Source: Solirubrobacteraceae bacterium (lineage in GTDB: Bacteria; Actinomycetota; Thermoleophilia; Solirubrobacterales; Solirubrobacteraceae). From it: a stretch of DNA of 64,000 bases. How positions within the stretch are numbered: the stretch's first letter is position 1; each line of letters starts with the position of its first letter. The stretch covers positions 62,001 through 126,000 of the forward strand of contig JAJCYD010000033.1 of NCBI GenBank assembly GCA_029263125.1, given 5' to 3'. Below, in pieces: positions 41,925-49,901 of this stretch. The notes beneath the pieces were generated by a model. That model had not been told where the DNA came from. It searched no databases and was given only the letters and a program-made list of their open reading frames with translations. The position numbers were made by a program, and so were the translations under genes.

Positions 41925-42677
41925 ATGCCACGCCTAGCATCCGACACAAGGTGGACATGGATCTTCGCCACCATCCTGATCCTGGTCGTCGTCGTGGTGA
42001 TCGGCTTTTTGTCCGGCATCACGAGCGCCCTGAGCTCGATCGACAAGGCTCTGGGCACGACGGACAAGACGCTGGTCGACGTCAACAAGGACGCCGACCC
42101 GCTGCCCGACTACGTCAAGACGATCAACGGCAACCTGACGGCGATCGACAAGGCGCTGAAGCCGGTTCCCGGCCAGGGCATCGCGATCCTCGGCTCGCTG
42201 ACCTCGATCAACAGCCTGACCGGGCGGGTCGACTCCGCTCTGAAGACGACGGACTCGTCGTTGCAGGACACGTCGTCCTCGCTGGTCAACACCGGCGGAG
42301 ACCTCGGGACGATCACCGGCTCGCTGCAGGACACGTCGGGGTCGCTGACCGACACGTCCAACGCGCTGAAGGGCACGACCAACGTCTTGGTGACGATCCG
42401 CGGCACGCTGCGGACGATCTCGGGCACGCTGGTCAACGTCAACACGCGCGCCTCGCAGATCAGCCAGGAGCTCAAGGACATCCAGTCCCCGGGTAGCTCG
42501 GGCACGGGCGCTGTTCCGGGTCTCGTCACCCAGATCAACGCTGACCTGACGGCCGTCAACCGCGACACCACGCCGATCAACGTGGGCCTGAACAAGACCC
42601 ATGCTCACCTGAACAGCGCGTGCGAGTCGATCGTCGTCGGCCTCCTGAGCCTCATCCTGGCGGAGAACAAGTGCTAG
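41925..42677 (+). CDS. Single-TM heptad-repeat protein, number 2
   Basis: 250 residues from ATG 41925 with a CGGAGG ribosome site. One TM (about 12-31, IFATILILVVVVVIGFLSGI) is followed by a heptad array built on Leu (units such as SLQDTSS, SLVNTGG, SLTDTSN and TLVNVNT), and the end carries two Cys (NSACESIVV, ENKC). It shares the layout of numbers 1 and 3: short cytosolic end, one TM, long heptad rod, Cys near the C-terminus. Not recognised as any named family. Confidence 0.8.
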   Translation: MPRLASDTRWTWIFATILILVVVVVIGFLSGITSALSSIDKALGTTDKTLVDVNKDADPLPDYVKTINGNLTAIDKALKPVPGQGIAILGSLTSINSLTGRVDSALKTTDSSLQDTSSSLVNTGGDLGTITGSLQDTSGSLTDTSNALKGTTNVLVTIRGTLRTISGTLVNVNTRASQISQELKDIQSPGSSGTGAVPGLVTQINADLTAVNRDTTPINVGLNKTHAHLNSACESIVVGLLSLILAENKC

Positions 42678-42710
42678 GAACTCAGCTAACAATGCGAGGG
42701 GGGCGCAGCC

Positions 42711-43499
42711 ATGCGTAACATCCTCAGCGGGGCACGAGGGATGAGTCCTGTGGTCCTCGTCATCCTGATCGCGTGGGCACTGCTCTCGGTGATCTTCCTG
42801 ACGGGAACCCTGCTGGCCGCCCGGTCTATTGACCGGTCGGTGAGCGGCGTGACCAACAGGACCGATGACAGTGGCAAGCCCGAGAAGAACATCGGCCAGA
42901 CGGTCGAGGAGATCGGCGCGGAGGCCAAGTTCATCGACGAGGCCCGCAAGACCGTTCAGATCTCCACGGCGATCCGGAAGGCGGCAGACCCGCTCTCCGG
43001 CCGGATGGCGACGACGCTCGAGGTGGCTGACAAGGGCATCAAGCCCAAGCTCGGCTCGATCCTCAAGAAGGTCGGCGTGATCAACGGTGTTGCGACCGAG
43101 ATCAACGGAACCGTCAAGACGATCGGCGGCACCGTCGACCAGATCCTTGCGGCGGTCCTCGAGATCAACGGCAGCGCCACGTCGATCAACTCCAAGGTGC
43201 GGAACATCGGGCGAAACGTCCGGACGATCGACACCTCGGCGAGTCAGATCAACGGCAGCGCCCGCAGCATTCTCGGGCGGTTGTCGTCGGTCCTGTCGGC
43301 AGCTCAGCGGATCGACACCAAGGTCGAGACGATCAATGGCCAGGCGAAGGGCGTTCTCGCCACCACCGGGCCGATCCTCTCGGACTTCAACGGGATCCTC
43401 GCGAACGTGGGTACGGAGAACAACACGAACACCGTCACCGGTCACGCCAATGGCGTCGACTGTTCCACGCTGATCAGCGGAGCGGGGTGCAACAAGTGA
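42711..43499 (+). CDS. Single-TM heptad-repeat protein, number 3
   Basis: 262 residues from ATG 42711. TM at about 13-36 (PVVLVILIAWALLSVIFLTG). Ile recurs every seven residues from 124 to 208 with one Val substitution at 194 (units VINGVAT, EINGTVK, TIGGTVD, EINGSAT, QINGSAR). Two Cys close the protein (VDCSTLIS, GAGCNK). Its stop overlaps the GTG of the first cassette B gene, so rod proteins and cassette are translated together. Confidence 0.8.
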   Translation: MRNILSGARGMSPVVLVILIAWALLSVIFLTGTLLAARSIDRSVSGVTNRTDDSGKPEKNIGQTVEEIGAEAKFIDEARKTVQISTAIRKAADPLSGRMATTLEVADKGIKPKLGSILKKVGVINGVATEINGTVKTIGGTVDQILAAVLEINGSATSINSKVRNIGRNVRTIDTSASQINGSARSILGRLSSVLSAAQRIDTKVETINGQAKGVLATTGPILSDFNGILANVGTENNTNTVTGHANGVDCSTLISGAGCNK

Positions 43500-43759
43500 T
43501 TCTCGGAGCCACCTACACCGATTGGTACATCGGCTTCTCGTTGGCGTTCATCGTCATCGTGGTAGTCGTGATCATCGTGTCGACGATCCTCACCCTGGCG
43601 GCGCGCATCGCCGACCAGGCGCGAGCAGCGGCGGCGGGAGTGGACGTCGTCCGCGCCCAGACGACGAGTCTGGACGCGGGTGTTGAGCTCGTGAACGACT
43701 GTGCCGTGCGGATCCTCCACATGGCGCGGGCGCTCAGAAAGATCGCGGTGGGCAAATGA
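43496..43759 (+). CDS. Cassette B protein 1: small single-TM membrane protein
   Basis: 87 residues from GTG 43496 (GTGA overlap). TDWYIGFSLAFIVIVVVVII is the N-terminal TM region, followed by LAARIADQARAAAAGVD and a helix ending MARALRKIAVGK. It matches cassette A protein 1 in length, W-Y start and the A-x-x-IA-x-QA block after the TM. Function unknown. Confidence 0.72.
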   Translation: MILGATYTDWYIGFSLAFIVIVVVVIIVSTILTLAARIADQARAAAAGVDVVRAQTTSLDAGVELVNDCAVRILHMARALRKIAVGK

Positions 43760-44061
43760 CTTCCATCATGGCCGCATTCGACACGCACGCGCTGTGGCAG
43801 ATCGCCGTCGGCATGGGCGCGGTCGTTCTGATCGTGGTCGTCATCCTGCTGATGCTCCTGCTGAGCTTCGTCAAGGACATTCAGCAGAGCGTGGCGATCC
43901 TGCTCGAGACGGCTCCGATCGTCGCGAAGCACACATCGAAGATCCCGCTGCTGGCGTTGACGCCGGCAGTGCTGAACCTCGTCATCGAGGAGGCCATCAT
44001 TCAGGACGGATACATGAACGCCCTGACCGACGGTTACACGGGAGCGGGTGAGTCACTGTGA
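43756..44061 (+). CDS. Cassette B protein 2: small single-TM membrane protein
   Basis: 101 residues, ATGA overlap. DTHALWQIAVGMGAVVLIVV leads into the TM, with SFVKDIQQSVAILLETAPIV after it. A C-terminal helix reads LNLVIEEAIIQDGYM. The matching cassette A gene is 14199. The overlap of starts and stops across the whole block implies one stoichiometrically expressed unit. Confidence 0.72.
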   Translation: MTSIMAAFDTHALWQIAVGMGAVVLIVVVILLMLLLSFVKDIQQSVAILLETAPIVAKHTSKIPLLALTPAVLNLVIEEAIIQDGYMNALTDGYTGAGESL

Positions 44062-44336
44062 GCAGAGAGCTCCTGATTCTCATCAGCTACATCGAGGCTG
44101 CGCTGCTCGTCGTGATCCTCTCGATCGGGCTCAACCAGGTGCGCAAGCGCCTGATCATCATCTCCAACGGGCTCGGCGAGCTGGGCGGGATGTTGGCGAC
44201 GGTCGAGTCCCAGCACCTGCGGGGGCTGGCCAAGTGGGTGGCCGACATCAACGGCCCACTCCAGGTCATCACGGGCGTTCTTCCCGGCATCGCCGCGAAG
44301 GCCGCGCTCGTCGTCCGCAAGGCAACGGGGGGCTGA
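44058..44336 (+). CDS. Cassette B protein 3: small single-TM membrane protein
   Basis: 92 residues from GTG 44058 (GTGA overlap). SRELLILISYIEAALLVVIL is the TM with an intramembrane Glu, as in cassette A protein 3. It continues with NQVRKRLIIISNGLGELGGM and ends VLPGIAAKAALVVRKATGG. No known domain. Confidence 0.72.
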   Translation: MSRELLILISYIEAALLVVILSIGLNQVRKRLIIISNGLGELGGMLATVESQHLRGLAKWVADINGPLQVITGVLPGIAAKAALVVRKATGG

Positions 44337-44338
44337 CG

Positions 44339-44593
44339 ATGATCTACCTATGGGTCATGGACATCATCCTGGTCGCGTCGCTGTTTCTGCTCGGAGGGCT
44401 GCTCAAGGGCGTCCTCGGTGCGGCGAAGAGCATCGTGCCCAGGATCGATGCGATCGCCGGCGTCGCCGCTGCCGCGTCGAAGGATCTCGACGCGGTCGTG
44501 GTCCTGCTGACGACGCAGAACTACATCAGCCAGATCGTGGGATCTGTCGCCAACTACGGGGGCTCTCTTGACATCGCCCTCCCGGACGCATAA
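44339..44593 (+). CDS. Cassette B protein 4: small single-TM membrane protein
   Basis: 84 residues from ATG 44339. MIYLWVMDIILVASLFLLGG starts directly in the membrane, like cassette A protein 4 (MSLWWVVNIVLIAVIIPVVV). The tail has a helix SKDLDAVVVLLTTQNYISQI. Function unknown. Confidence 0.72.
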   Translation: MIYLWVMDIILVASLFLLGGLLKGVLGAAKSIVPRIDAIAGVAAAASKDLDAVVVLLTTQNYISQIVGSVANYGGSLDIALPDA

Positions 44594-44602
44594 GGAGACC
44601 TG

Positions 44603-45409
44603 ATGTCACTTGCATTGGCAGTCATGATCCTCCTGATCACGCTGATCATCGCGGCGCTTGCGATCTACCTGATCTCGACGATTGCCGAGCTCATCAAGAT
44701 CAACAGGGGCCTGGCCGTGGTCATCGGCTCGGTCGGCGAGATCGTGGCGAAGAGCGCGCCGGTCAACGGCGTGGTCGACGCGATCAACAGCAACCTCGTC
44801 GCCGGACGCAACCTGCTGGAGAACCTGTTCCTCAAGAAGGGTGGCGACGACTGCGGCGGACTCGTCGAGTCGCTGTTCCCCGGTGAGGGCGCGAAGTTCC
44901 TGCAGCGGGTCGGTCGCAGAGGCTCGGTCGTCAACACCGGCATCGTGTACACGCGCGGAACGCAGATCCTGGCGTCGTTGGGTCGAGGCGCGCCGATCGG
45001 CGCGGCGCATGCCCGCGGTCCCGCGGTGCGCGACCCGAAGTACGCGACGACCGCTGCGTCGATGCTGTACCCGCGTCCGGGCGGCGACCCCAAGGCGCGC
45101 CCGAAGTCACCGGTCGTCGGTGGCAACTCGCCGCGTCAGTTCGAAGCGGCGCTCACCCCGGGCACACGCCCGCGGCTGCGCGACGGTTCGGAGGCGCCTC
45201 CGCCGTCAGCCGCTCCGGACATGCCCATGGGCGGCTCGACAGGCAACGTGCCGATGCCATCGTTCGGTGGCGGGCCCAGCGCACCGACCGGTCGGGTGGA
45301 GATCGCGACGCCGCCTCCGGCGGCGGCCGCACCCCCTCCGGCCGAGGATGCCGGTGGCGACGAGCCCGGAAGGTTGAATGTGAAGGGCAAGCGTCCCTGG
45401 GAACGCTGA
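44603..45409 (+). CDS. Cassette B protein 5: single-TM protein with long disordered tail
   Basis: 268 residues with a GGAGA ribosome site. Residues 1-70 match cassette A protein 5 (TM, then GSVGEIVAKSAPVNGVVDAI). From about residue 110 the protein is Pro/Gly/Ala-rich and probably disordered (MPMGGSTGNVPMPSFGGGPS), ending in basic KGKRPWER. The extra tail is the main difference between the cassettes and might tether a partner. It closes the operon, directly before a terminator. Confidence 0.75.
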   Translation: MSLALAVMILLITLIIAALAIYLISTIAELIKINRGLAVVIGSVGEIVAKSAPVNGVVDAINSNLVAGRNLLENLFLKKGGDDCGGLVESLFPGEGAKFLQRVGRRGSVVNTGIVYTRGTQILASLGRGAPIGAAHARGPAVRDPKYATTAASMLYPRPGGDPKARPKSPVVGGNSPRQFEAALTPGTRPRLRDGSEAPPPSAAPDMPMGGSTGNVPMPSFGGGPSAPTGRVEIATPPPAAAAPPPAEDAGGDEPGRLNVKGKRPWER

Positions 45410-45420
45410 TCGTTGGATGA

Positions 45421-45453
45421 GAGAGCCCGGCTTCGGCCGGGCTCTCTCTTTCG
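45421..45453 (+). terminator. Intrinsic terminator of the repeat-protein/cassette B operon
   Basis: A perfect 11-bp stem (45421-45431 with 45436-45446) and a TTCG loop, followed by TCTTTC. It lies 12 bp after the stop at 45409. The stable tetraloop and T-rich tail make it the clearest terminator in the window. Confidence 0.9.
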
Positions 45454-45474
45454 ACGCGAGACGGATGTGAAGCC

Positions 45475-46056
45475 GTGAATCGCAAGCTGCTGGGCCTTGT
45501 CGCAGTCGCCGCGGTGCTTGCGCTCATCGTCGGGGTCTCGGTCGGGCGCAACCTCATCTCCTCCGAGGCCGCGCTTCCCCAGAAGCCCGACGTCATTCGC
45601 GTCAAGGACGCGGCGTCGGGAACGTCGATCGCCTACCCGGGGGCATGGACGGCGTTGCCGCGGCCCGAGGGCGATGGCGATCTGGTCTTGAGCGTCAAGC
45701 GCGACGACGATGTCGCATCATTTCTCGTGCGCACGAGCAAGACGGACTTTGCGGAGGAGGTCACGCTCGCGGGGCTTCCCGTCGTGCGCCAGCTGACCGA
45801 CGACCTGCTGGCAGCCGACGATCGCGTGAAGCTGCTTCGCCAGCCGAACACCGTCGAGCTCGGCGGCCTGCCGGGCTGGCGATACCAATACACCTTCGGG
45901 TCCGCCGCCAGCGGTGGCGCGCATGACCACTACTTCCTGTTCAAGAAGGGCCTGCTGATTCAGATCGTGTTCCAAGCGCAGCCAAAGGAGCGCCTGAAGG
46001 GTCTGCTGCCGGACTTCGAGAGGATCGCTGCGACCTTCCGCGGCAACGACGCGTAG
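45475..46056 (+). CDS. Secreted or anchored PsbP/LpqN-like domain protein
   Basis: 193 residues from GTG 45475. The N-terminal hydrophobic segment (LLGLVAVAAVLALIVGVSVG) is a signal anchor. The remainder resembles PsbP/DUF1795-type folds: GTSIAYPGAWTALPRPEGDG, LVLSVKRDDDVASFLVRT and, near the end, HYFLFKKGLLIQIVFQAQP. Such domains bind lipids, metals or partner proteins, and no catalytic motif is seen. It is separated from the previous operon by the terminator. Confidence 0.65.
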   Translation: MNRKLLGLVAVAAVLALIVGVSVGRNLISSEAALPQKPDVIRVKDAASGTSIAYPGAWTALPRPEGDGDLVLSVKRDDDVASFLVRTSKTDFAEEVTLAGLPVVRQLTDDLLAADDRVKLLRQPNTVELGGLPGWRYQYTFGSAASGGAHDHYFLFKKGLLIQIVFQAQPKERLKGLLPDFERIAATFRGNDA

Positions 46057-46062
46057 TCCGCG

Positions 46063-47061
46063 TCAGCCGCCGATCTGCGACATCGTGCGCTCGGGCTGAC
46101 GGAACCCGGGCTCGTTGACGCCGTGCTTGAGCTCCTTGCGCCAGACGGCGTCGCGGATGATCTCGCGCAATCCGTCATCGCTGATGCCGTCGCGCATCGG
46201 CGTCCGCAGATCGGTCTCGTGCAGGCTGAACAGGCAGGTGCGCAGCTTTCCCTCGGCCGTCACGCGGATGCGATCGCAGTCGCCGCAAAACGGCTCTGAG
46301 AGCGGGTTGATGAACCCGATCTTGCCCTTGCCGTCCTTGAAGGCGTAGGTGCGAGCGGTCGCGCTCGGGTCGCGCGGCAGGGCTTCCAAGGGGAACACCG
46401 CGTCGATCTCCCGGCGGATCTCGTCGCCGGTGAGCACGAGCTTCGGATCCCACGAATGGTCGGCGTCCAGCGGCATGAACTCGATGAACCGCACCTCGTA
46501 GGGGTGCTCGCGTGCGAACTCCGCGAACGGCAGGATCTCGGTCTCGGTGAACCCGCGCATGCCGACGGCGTTGATCTTGATCGGGTGCGCGTCGGGGAAC
46601 GTCGCGAGGGCCTCCAGGCCGCGCAGGACGCGCGGCAGCGCATCGCGGCGGGTCATCTCGAAGAAGCGGTCGCGCTGGAGGGAGTCGACGGACACGTTGA
46701 AGCGGTTGATGCCGGCCTCGACGAGCTTGCCGGCGTCGCGCTCGAGCAGAAAGCCGTTGGTCGTCACGCTGAGGTCGGCGACGCCGTCGACGTCGGCGAG
46801 CATCTTGGCCAGGCGGGGGAAGTCGCGCCGCACGAGCGGCTCGCCTCCGGTCAGGCGGATGTCGCACACGGCCATCGACGCCAGCACTCCGACGAGGCGC
46901 TCGAGCTCTTCGAAGCCCAGGACCTGGTCGCGTTCGAGCCAGGGCAGGCCCTCCGCGGGCATGCAGTACTGGCAGCGGAAGTTGCAGCGATCGGTGACCG
47001 ACACCCGCACGTCGCGGATGAAGCGTCCGTGGCCATCCTTCAACGGCTCAATCTTCGTCAT
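46063..47061 (-). CDS. moaA: GTP 3',8-cyclase MoaA
   Basis: 332 residues from ATG 47061, overlapping moaC by 14 bp. The radical-SAM cluster motif is CNFRCQYC (Cys26, Cys30, Cys33). The C-terminal cluster lies in EPFCGDCDRIRVTAEGKLRTC, and the essential C-terminal Gly-Gly tail is present (SQIGG). It makes the first intermediate of molybdopterin synthesis and so supplies the CO dehydrogenase. Confidence 0.95.
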   Translation of the reverse strand: MTKIEPLKDGHGRFIRDVRVSVTDRCNFRCQYCMPAEGLPWLERDQVLGFEELERLVGVLASMAVCDIRLTGGEPLVRRDFPRLAKMLADVDGVADLSVTTNGFLLERDAGKLVEAGINRFNVSVDSLQRDRFFEMTRRDALPRVLRGLEALATFPDAHPIKINAVGMRGFTETEILPFAEFAREHPYEVRFIEFMPLDADHSWDPKLVLTGDEIRREIDAVFPLEALPRDPSATARTYAFKDGKGKIGFINPLSEPFCGDCDRIRVTAEGKLRTCLFSLHETDLRTPMRDGISDDGLREIIRDAVWRKELKHGVNEPGFRQPERTMSQIGG

Positions 47062-47584
47062 TACGCCTCCAGGTACCTGATCTGCCACCACGTTTCTCGA
47101 GCAGCTCCACGCGCTCGAGCACGACTCCTCGCTCAATCCCCTTGACCATGTCATACACGCACAGCGCGCCTGCGGCGCAGCCGACCATGGCCTCCATCTC
47201 GACTCCGGTGCGGGCGCGCACCCGTGCGGTTGTGACGACGCTGACCGCGCCGGCCGGCGCGTCGACCTCGATGTCGACGTCGACGGCATCCAGCGGCAGC
47301 GTGTGCGCGAGCGGAATCCACTCGTCGGTGCGCTTCGCGGCTTGGATCGCCGCCAGCCGCGCCGTCCCGATGACGTCGCCCTTGGGGGCGTCGCCGGCGA
47401 CAATGGCCGCCGCAGTCGCTGGCGACATCCGGACAACGGCCTTGGCGACCGCGACGCGATCGGTCCGCGGCTTCTCGCCGACATCGACCATGTGTGCCCG
47501 GCCTTGGGCGTCAAGATGCGTCAGCAGAGGACTGCCCATGGACACTGTGTCGTTGTCGGTGGCATCGTGGTTCATCAGGGTCAT
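47048..47584 (-). CDS. moaC: Cyclic pyranopterin monophosphate synthase MoaC
   Basis: About 178 residues from ATG 47584; ATG 47539 (GSPLLTHLDAQG) is an alternative because the family usually starts near that point. LTHLDAQGRAHMVDVGEKPR, the RMSPATAAAI block, GTARLAAIQAAKRTDEWIPL and VGCAAGALCVYDMVKGIER are diagnostic. It completes cPMP after MoaA. The two genes form an operon. Confidence 0.92.
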   Translation of the reverse strand: MTLMNHDATDNDTVSMGSPLLTHLDAQGRAHMVDVGEKPRTDRVAVAKAVVRMSPATAAAIVAGDAPKGDVIGTARLAAIQAAKRTDEWIPLAHTLPLDAVDVDIEVDAPAGAVSVVTTARVRARTGVEMEAMVGCAAGALCVYDMVKGIERGVVLERVELLEKRGGRSGTWRRNDED

Positions 47585-47751
47585 CAGTCGGGCGCGTAGA
47601 CGCTTGCGCCCTCGCTTCAGTATGCCCAACTCCGAGCATTCCGATCGGCATGAGCGTTGTTGCGCCAGGTCATGCGCCGAAAACGACGTTGCTACGTTTA
47701 GCCCTAAGTGGCCGGCGATCTGCCGGCGGGACGAACGCGAGGAGGACGGAC

Positions 47752-47937
47752 ATGAGCGAGAGCGAGACGGAGCCGGAGACCGAGACGGTTTCCTGCCTGT
47801 ACCCCGGGTGCGAGAGCCCTGCGGTGCCTCCGCCCAAGCACGGCGGTCCCCCGCCGCGCTACTGCGACAACGAGGAGCACAACGCCAGCTCGGCCTATCA
47901 GGCGATGAAGAAGCTGGAGGAGGAAGCCGCGAGCTGA
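47752..47937 (+). CDS. Small zinc-binding-like protein
   Basis: 61 residues from ATG 47752 with a GGAGG site. Cys and His are spaced as C-x4-C ... C-x4-H (SCLYPGCESP and RYCDNEEHN), a possible single zinc site, followed by a short helix (AYQAMKKLEEEAAS). The acidic N-terminus is low complexity. Family not recognised. Confidence 0.7.
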   Translation: MSESETEPETETVSCLYPGCESPAVPPPKHGGPPPRYCDNEEHNASSAYQAMKKLEEEAAS

Positions 47938-47958
47938 GGCCGGCGTCTTCCCCGATCG

Positions 47959-48924
47959 CTATCGCTCCCGGCGCGTGTGGATGGCCGGCCGGGAGCGCTC
48001 GTCCGGGACGCCGCCGGATCGCGTGAGCATCGCCCGAGTCGCCTCGGGAAGCGTCGCGAACCGCCTCAGCGCCTCGGCGGGCGCACTGCGGCGATTGGGG
48101 ACCGGAAGGTTTGCGTGCCAGACGCCTCGGATCGGCGTCCCGCGAACGTCGAGCACGACCAGCGCCCCCCGCTCGAGCTCGTCTCGGACCGTGTGCGCCA
48201 CCGCCATCGTGACGCCGCGTCCGGCGAGGACCTGAGTCAGGGCCGCCGCGATGTTCGGGAACGTCCTCGAGCGCTGGGGCGCGATCGCCTGACGCGACAG
48301 GAACACCCCGGTCTCCGTGGCCGGGTCGGCGCCCGAAGGGCCGAGCAGCCAGGGCGTGCCTACGAGGGCGGCGGGCGAGACGGCGTGAGAGCCGGCAAGC
48401 GCATGGCCGGGAGCCGCCACGACGACGAGCGTGTATCGCAGGAACGGATCGGACTCGATGACCGGTGCCTCGTGGCGCTCGGCGCGGGGGCCGAGCGCGA
48501 TGTCCACGTGATCGTCGGCCAGCAGGGATGCGAACTCGTGCCCACGGGCGATGCGCAACTCGATCCCGATCCCGGGGTGGCGGCGCGCAAACGCGTCCAG
48601 CAGCGGCCCGGCGGCGAGCTCGGCGAAGCTCGCGGTCGCAGCGACCCGCAGCGTCGCCTGCTGTGCGCCCGCATCGCGGACCGCCCGCTTGGCATCGTCG
48701 GCGAGGGTGAGGATCTCCGCGGCCGCGCTCGCCAAGCGCCGTCCGCCCGGGGTGAGTTCCAGCGTGCCACCCGCACGGGCGTACAGCGGATCGCCGAGCT
48801 CGCGACGCAATGCTCCAACTGCGCCAGAAACCGCGGGCTCGGAAACCTCCAGCGCGCGCGCTGCGGACTTGACGGAGCCCAACCGCGCGACGGTCAGGAA
48901 GGAGCGCAACTGGGACAGAGTCAA
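47959..48924 (-). CDS. LysR family transcriptional regulator of the cox cluster
   Basis: 321 residues from TTG 48924. The HTH is TLSQLRSFLTVARLGSVKSA, with AARALEVSEPAVSGAVGALR and the effector domain beginning TLRVAATASFAELAAGP. It is divergent from coxM with an 86-bp gap that contains a perfect palindrome (48927-48938). LysR proteins of this arrangement usually control the divergent operon, here the CO dehydrogenase. Confidence 0.9.
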   Translation of the reverse strand: MTLSQLRSFLTVARLGSVKSAARALEVSEPAVSGAVGALRRELGDPLYARAGGTLELTPGGRRLASAAAEILTLADDAKRAVRDAGAQQATLRVAATASFAELAAGPLLDAFARRHPGIGIELRIARGHEFASLLADDHVDIALGPRAERHEAPVIESDPFLRYTLVVVAAPGHALAGSHAVSPAALVGTPWLLGPSGADPATETGVFLSRQAIAPQRSRTFPNIAAALTQVLAGRGVTMAVAHTVRDELERGALVVLDVRGTPIRGVWHANLPVPNRRSAPAEALRRFATLPEATRAMLTRSGGVPDERSRPAIHTRRER

Positions 48925-48926
48925 TT

Positions 48927-48938
48927 AAGCGATCGCTT
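48927..48938. promoter_or_regulatory. Palindromic operator candidate between lysR and coxM
   Basis: AAGCGATCGCTT is a perfect 12-bp palindrome, 3 bp from the LysR start codon and about 75 bp from coxM. The position suits autoregulation and control of the divergent cox operon. A T-N11-A LysR box was not pinned down. Confidence 0.5.
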
Positions 48939-49010
48939 CATGCGGTTGCCCCACGAGCGTAGCGCGCATAGGATCAATCGTCGGTCCACTCTCGGAAGGA
49001 GCGTCCCACC

Positions 49011-49889
49011 TTGGCAATGCAGACCCCTGCACCGGTTGAGTATTCGCGCGCAACCAGTGTCGATGACGCCATCACACAGATGGCGAGCCACAATGGCAAC
49101 GCCCGATTCCTCGCCGGCGGCCACAGCTTGATCCCGATGATGAAGCTGCGCCTTGCCGATCCGGGCCACCTCATCGACATCAATCCGATCGAGGCCGAGC
49201 TCAACTACATTCGCGAGGAAGGCGGCGAGATCCGCATCGGTGCCATGACGCGGCACCGCAACATGCTCGAGAGCGACGTGCTCGCCAAGCACTTCCCGAT
49301 CTTCTTCGAGGCCGAGCACGTGCTCGCCGACCCGGTCGTGCGCAACCGCGGCACGATGGGCGGGTCGCTGTGCCAGGCCGACCCGGCTGAGGACCTCTCA
49401 GGCGTCGTCACCGCGCTCAAGGGCGAGGCCGTCCTGCGTGGACCCGGTGGCGCCGAGCGCGTCGTCGGCATGGAGGAGTTCCACATCGGGCCGTACATGA
49501 CGGCCGTCCAGCCCGACGAGCTGCTCATCGAGGTGCGCTTCAAGGTCAAGCCGGGCGGTGGCAGCGCGCACGAGAAGGTCGAGCGTCGCGCGGGAGACTT
49601 CGCCATCGTGGCCGCATCTGCCGCACTGTGGATCGAGGGCGGCGTGATCAAGGACTGCGGACTGGCATGCAGCGCCGTCGGCCCCACCACGATGCACATC
49701 GGGCGTGCAGAAGCTGCCGTGATCGGGAAGGCCCCCTCCGAGGAGCTCTTCGCCCAGGCCGGCGCGATGGCATCGCAGGACTGCTCGCCAAGCGCCGACG
49801 GTCGCGGACCGGTCGATTACAAGCGTCACGTCGCGGGCGTCCTCAGCAAGCGAGCCCTCAGCCGCGCTGCCGCCAGCGCGCTGCGATAG
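49011..49889 (+). CDS. coxM: Aerobic CO dehydrogenase medium (FAD) subunit
   Basis: 292 residues from TTG 49011, chosen because GGAAGGA (48994-49000) is well spaced for it; ATG 49017 is the alternative. FAD-binding motifs are FLAGGHSLIPMMKLRLADP and VRNRGTMGGSLCQADPAEDL. It takes electrons from CoxS and hands them to the respiratory chain. First gene of the cox operon. Confidence 0.95.
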   Translation: MAMQTPAPVEYSRATSVDDAITQMASHNGNARFLAGGHSLIPMMKLRLADPGHLIDINPIEAELNYIREEGGEIRIGAMTRHRNMLESDVLAKHFPIFFEAEHVLADPVVRNRGTMGGSLCQADPAEDLSGVVTALKGEAVLRGPGGAERVVGMEEFHIGPYMTAVQPDELLIEVRFKVKPGGGSAHEKVERRAGDFAIVAASAALWIEGGVIKDCGLACSAVGPTTMHIGRAEAAVIGKAPSEELFAQAGAMASQDCSPSADGRGPVDYKRHVAGVLSKRALSRAAASALR

Positions 49890-49901
49890 GAGATTTGACG
49901 A

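Noticed and set aside
41934-43445. A 503-codon minus-strand open frame with apparent repeats
   Set aside because: Antisense of the heptad-repeat genes; the repeats are only the reverse complement of the real ones.
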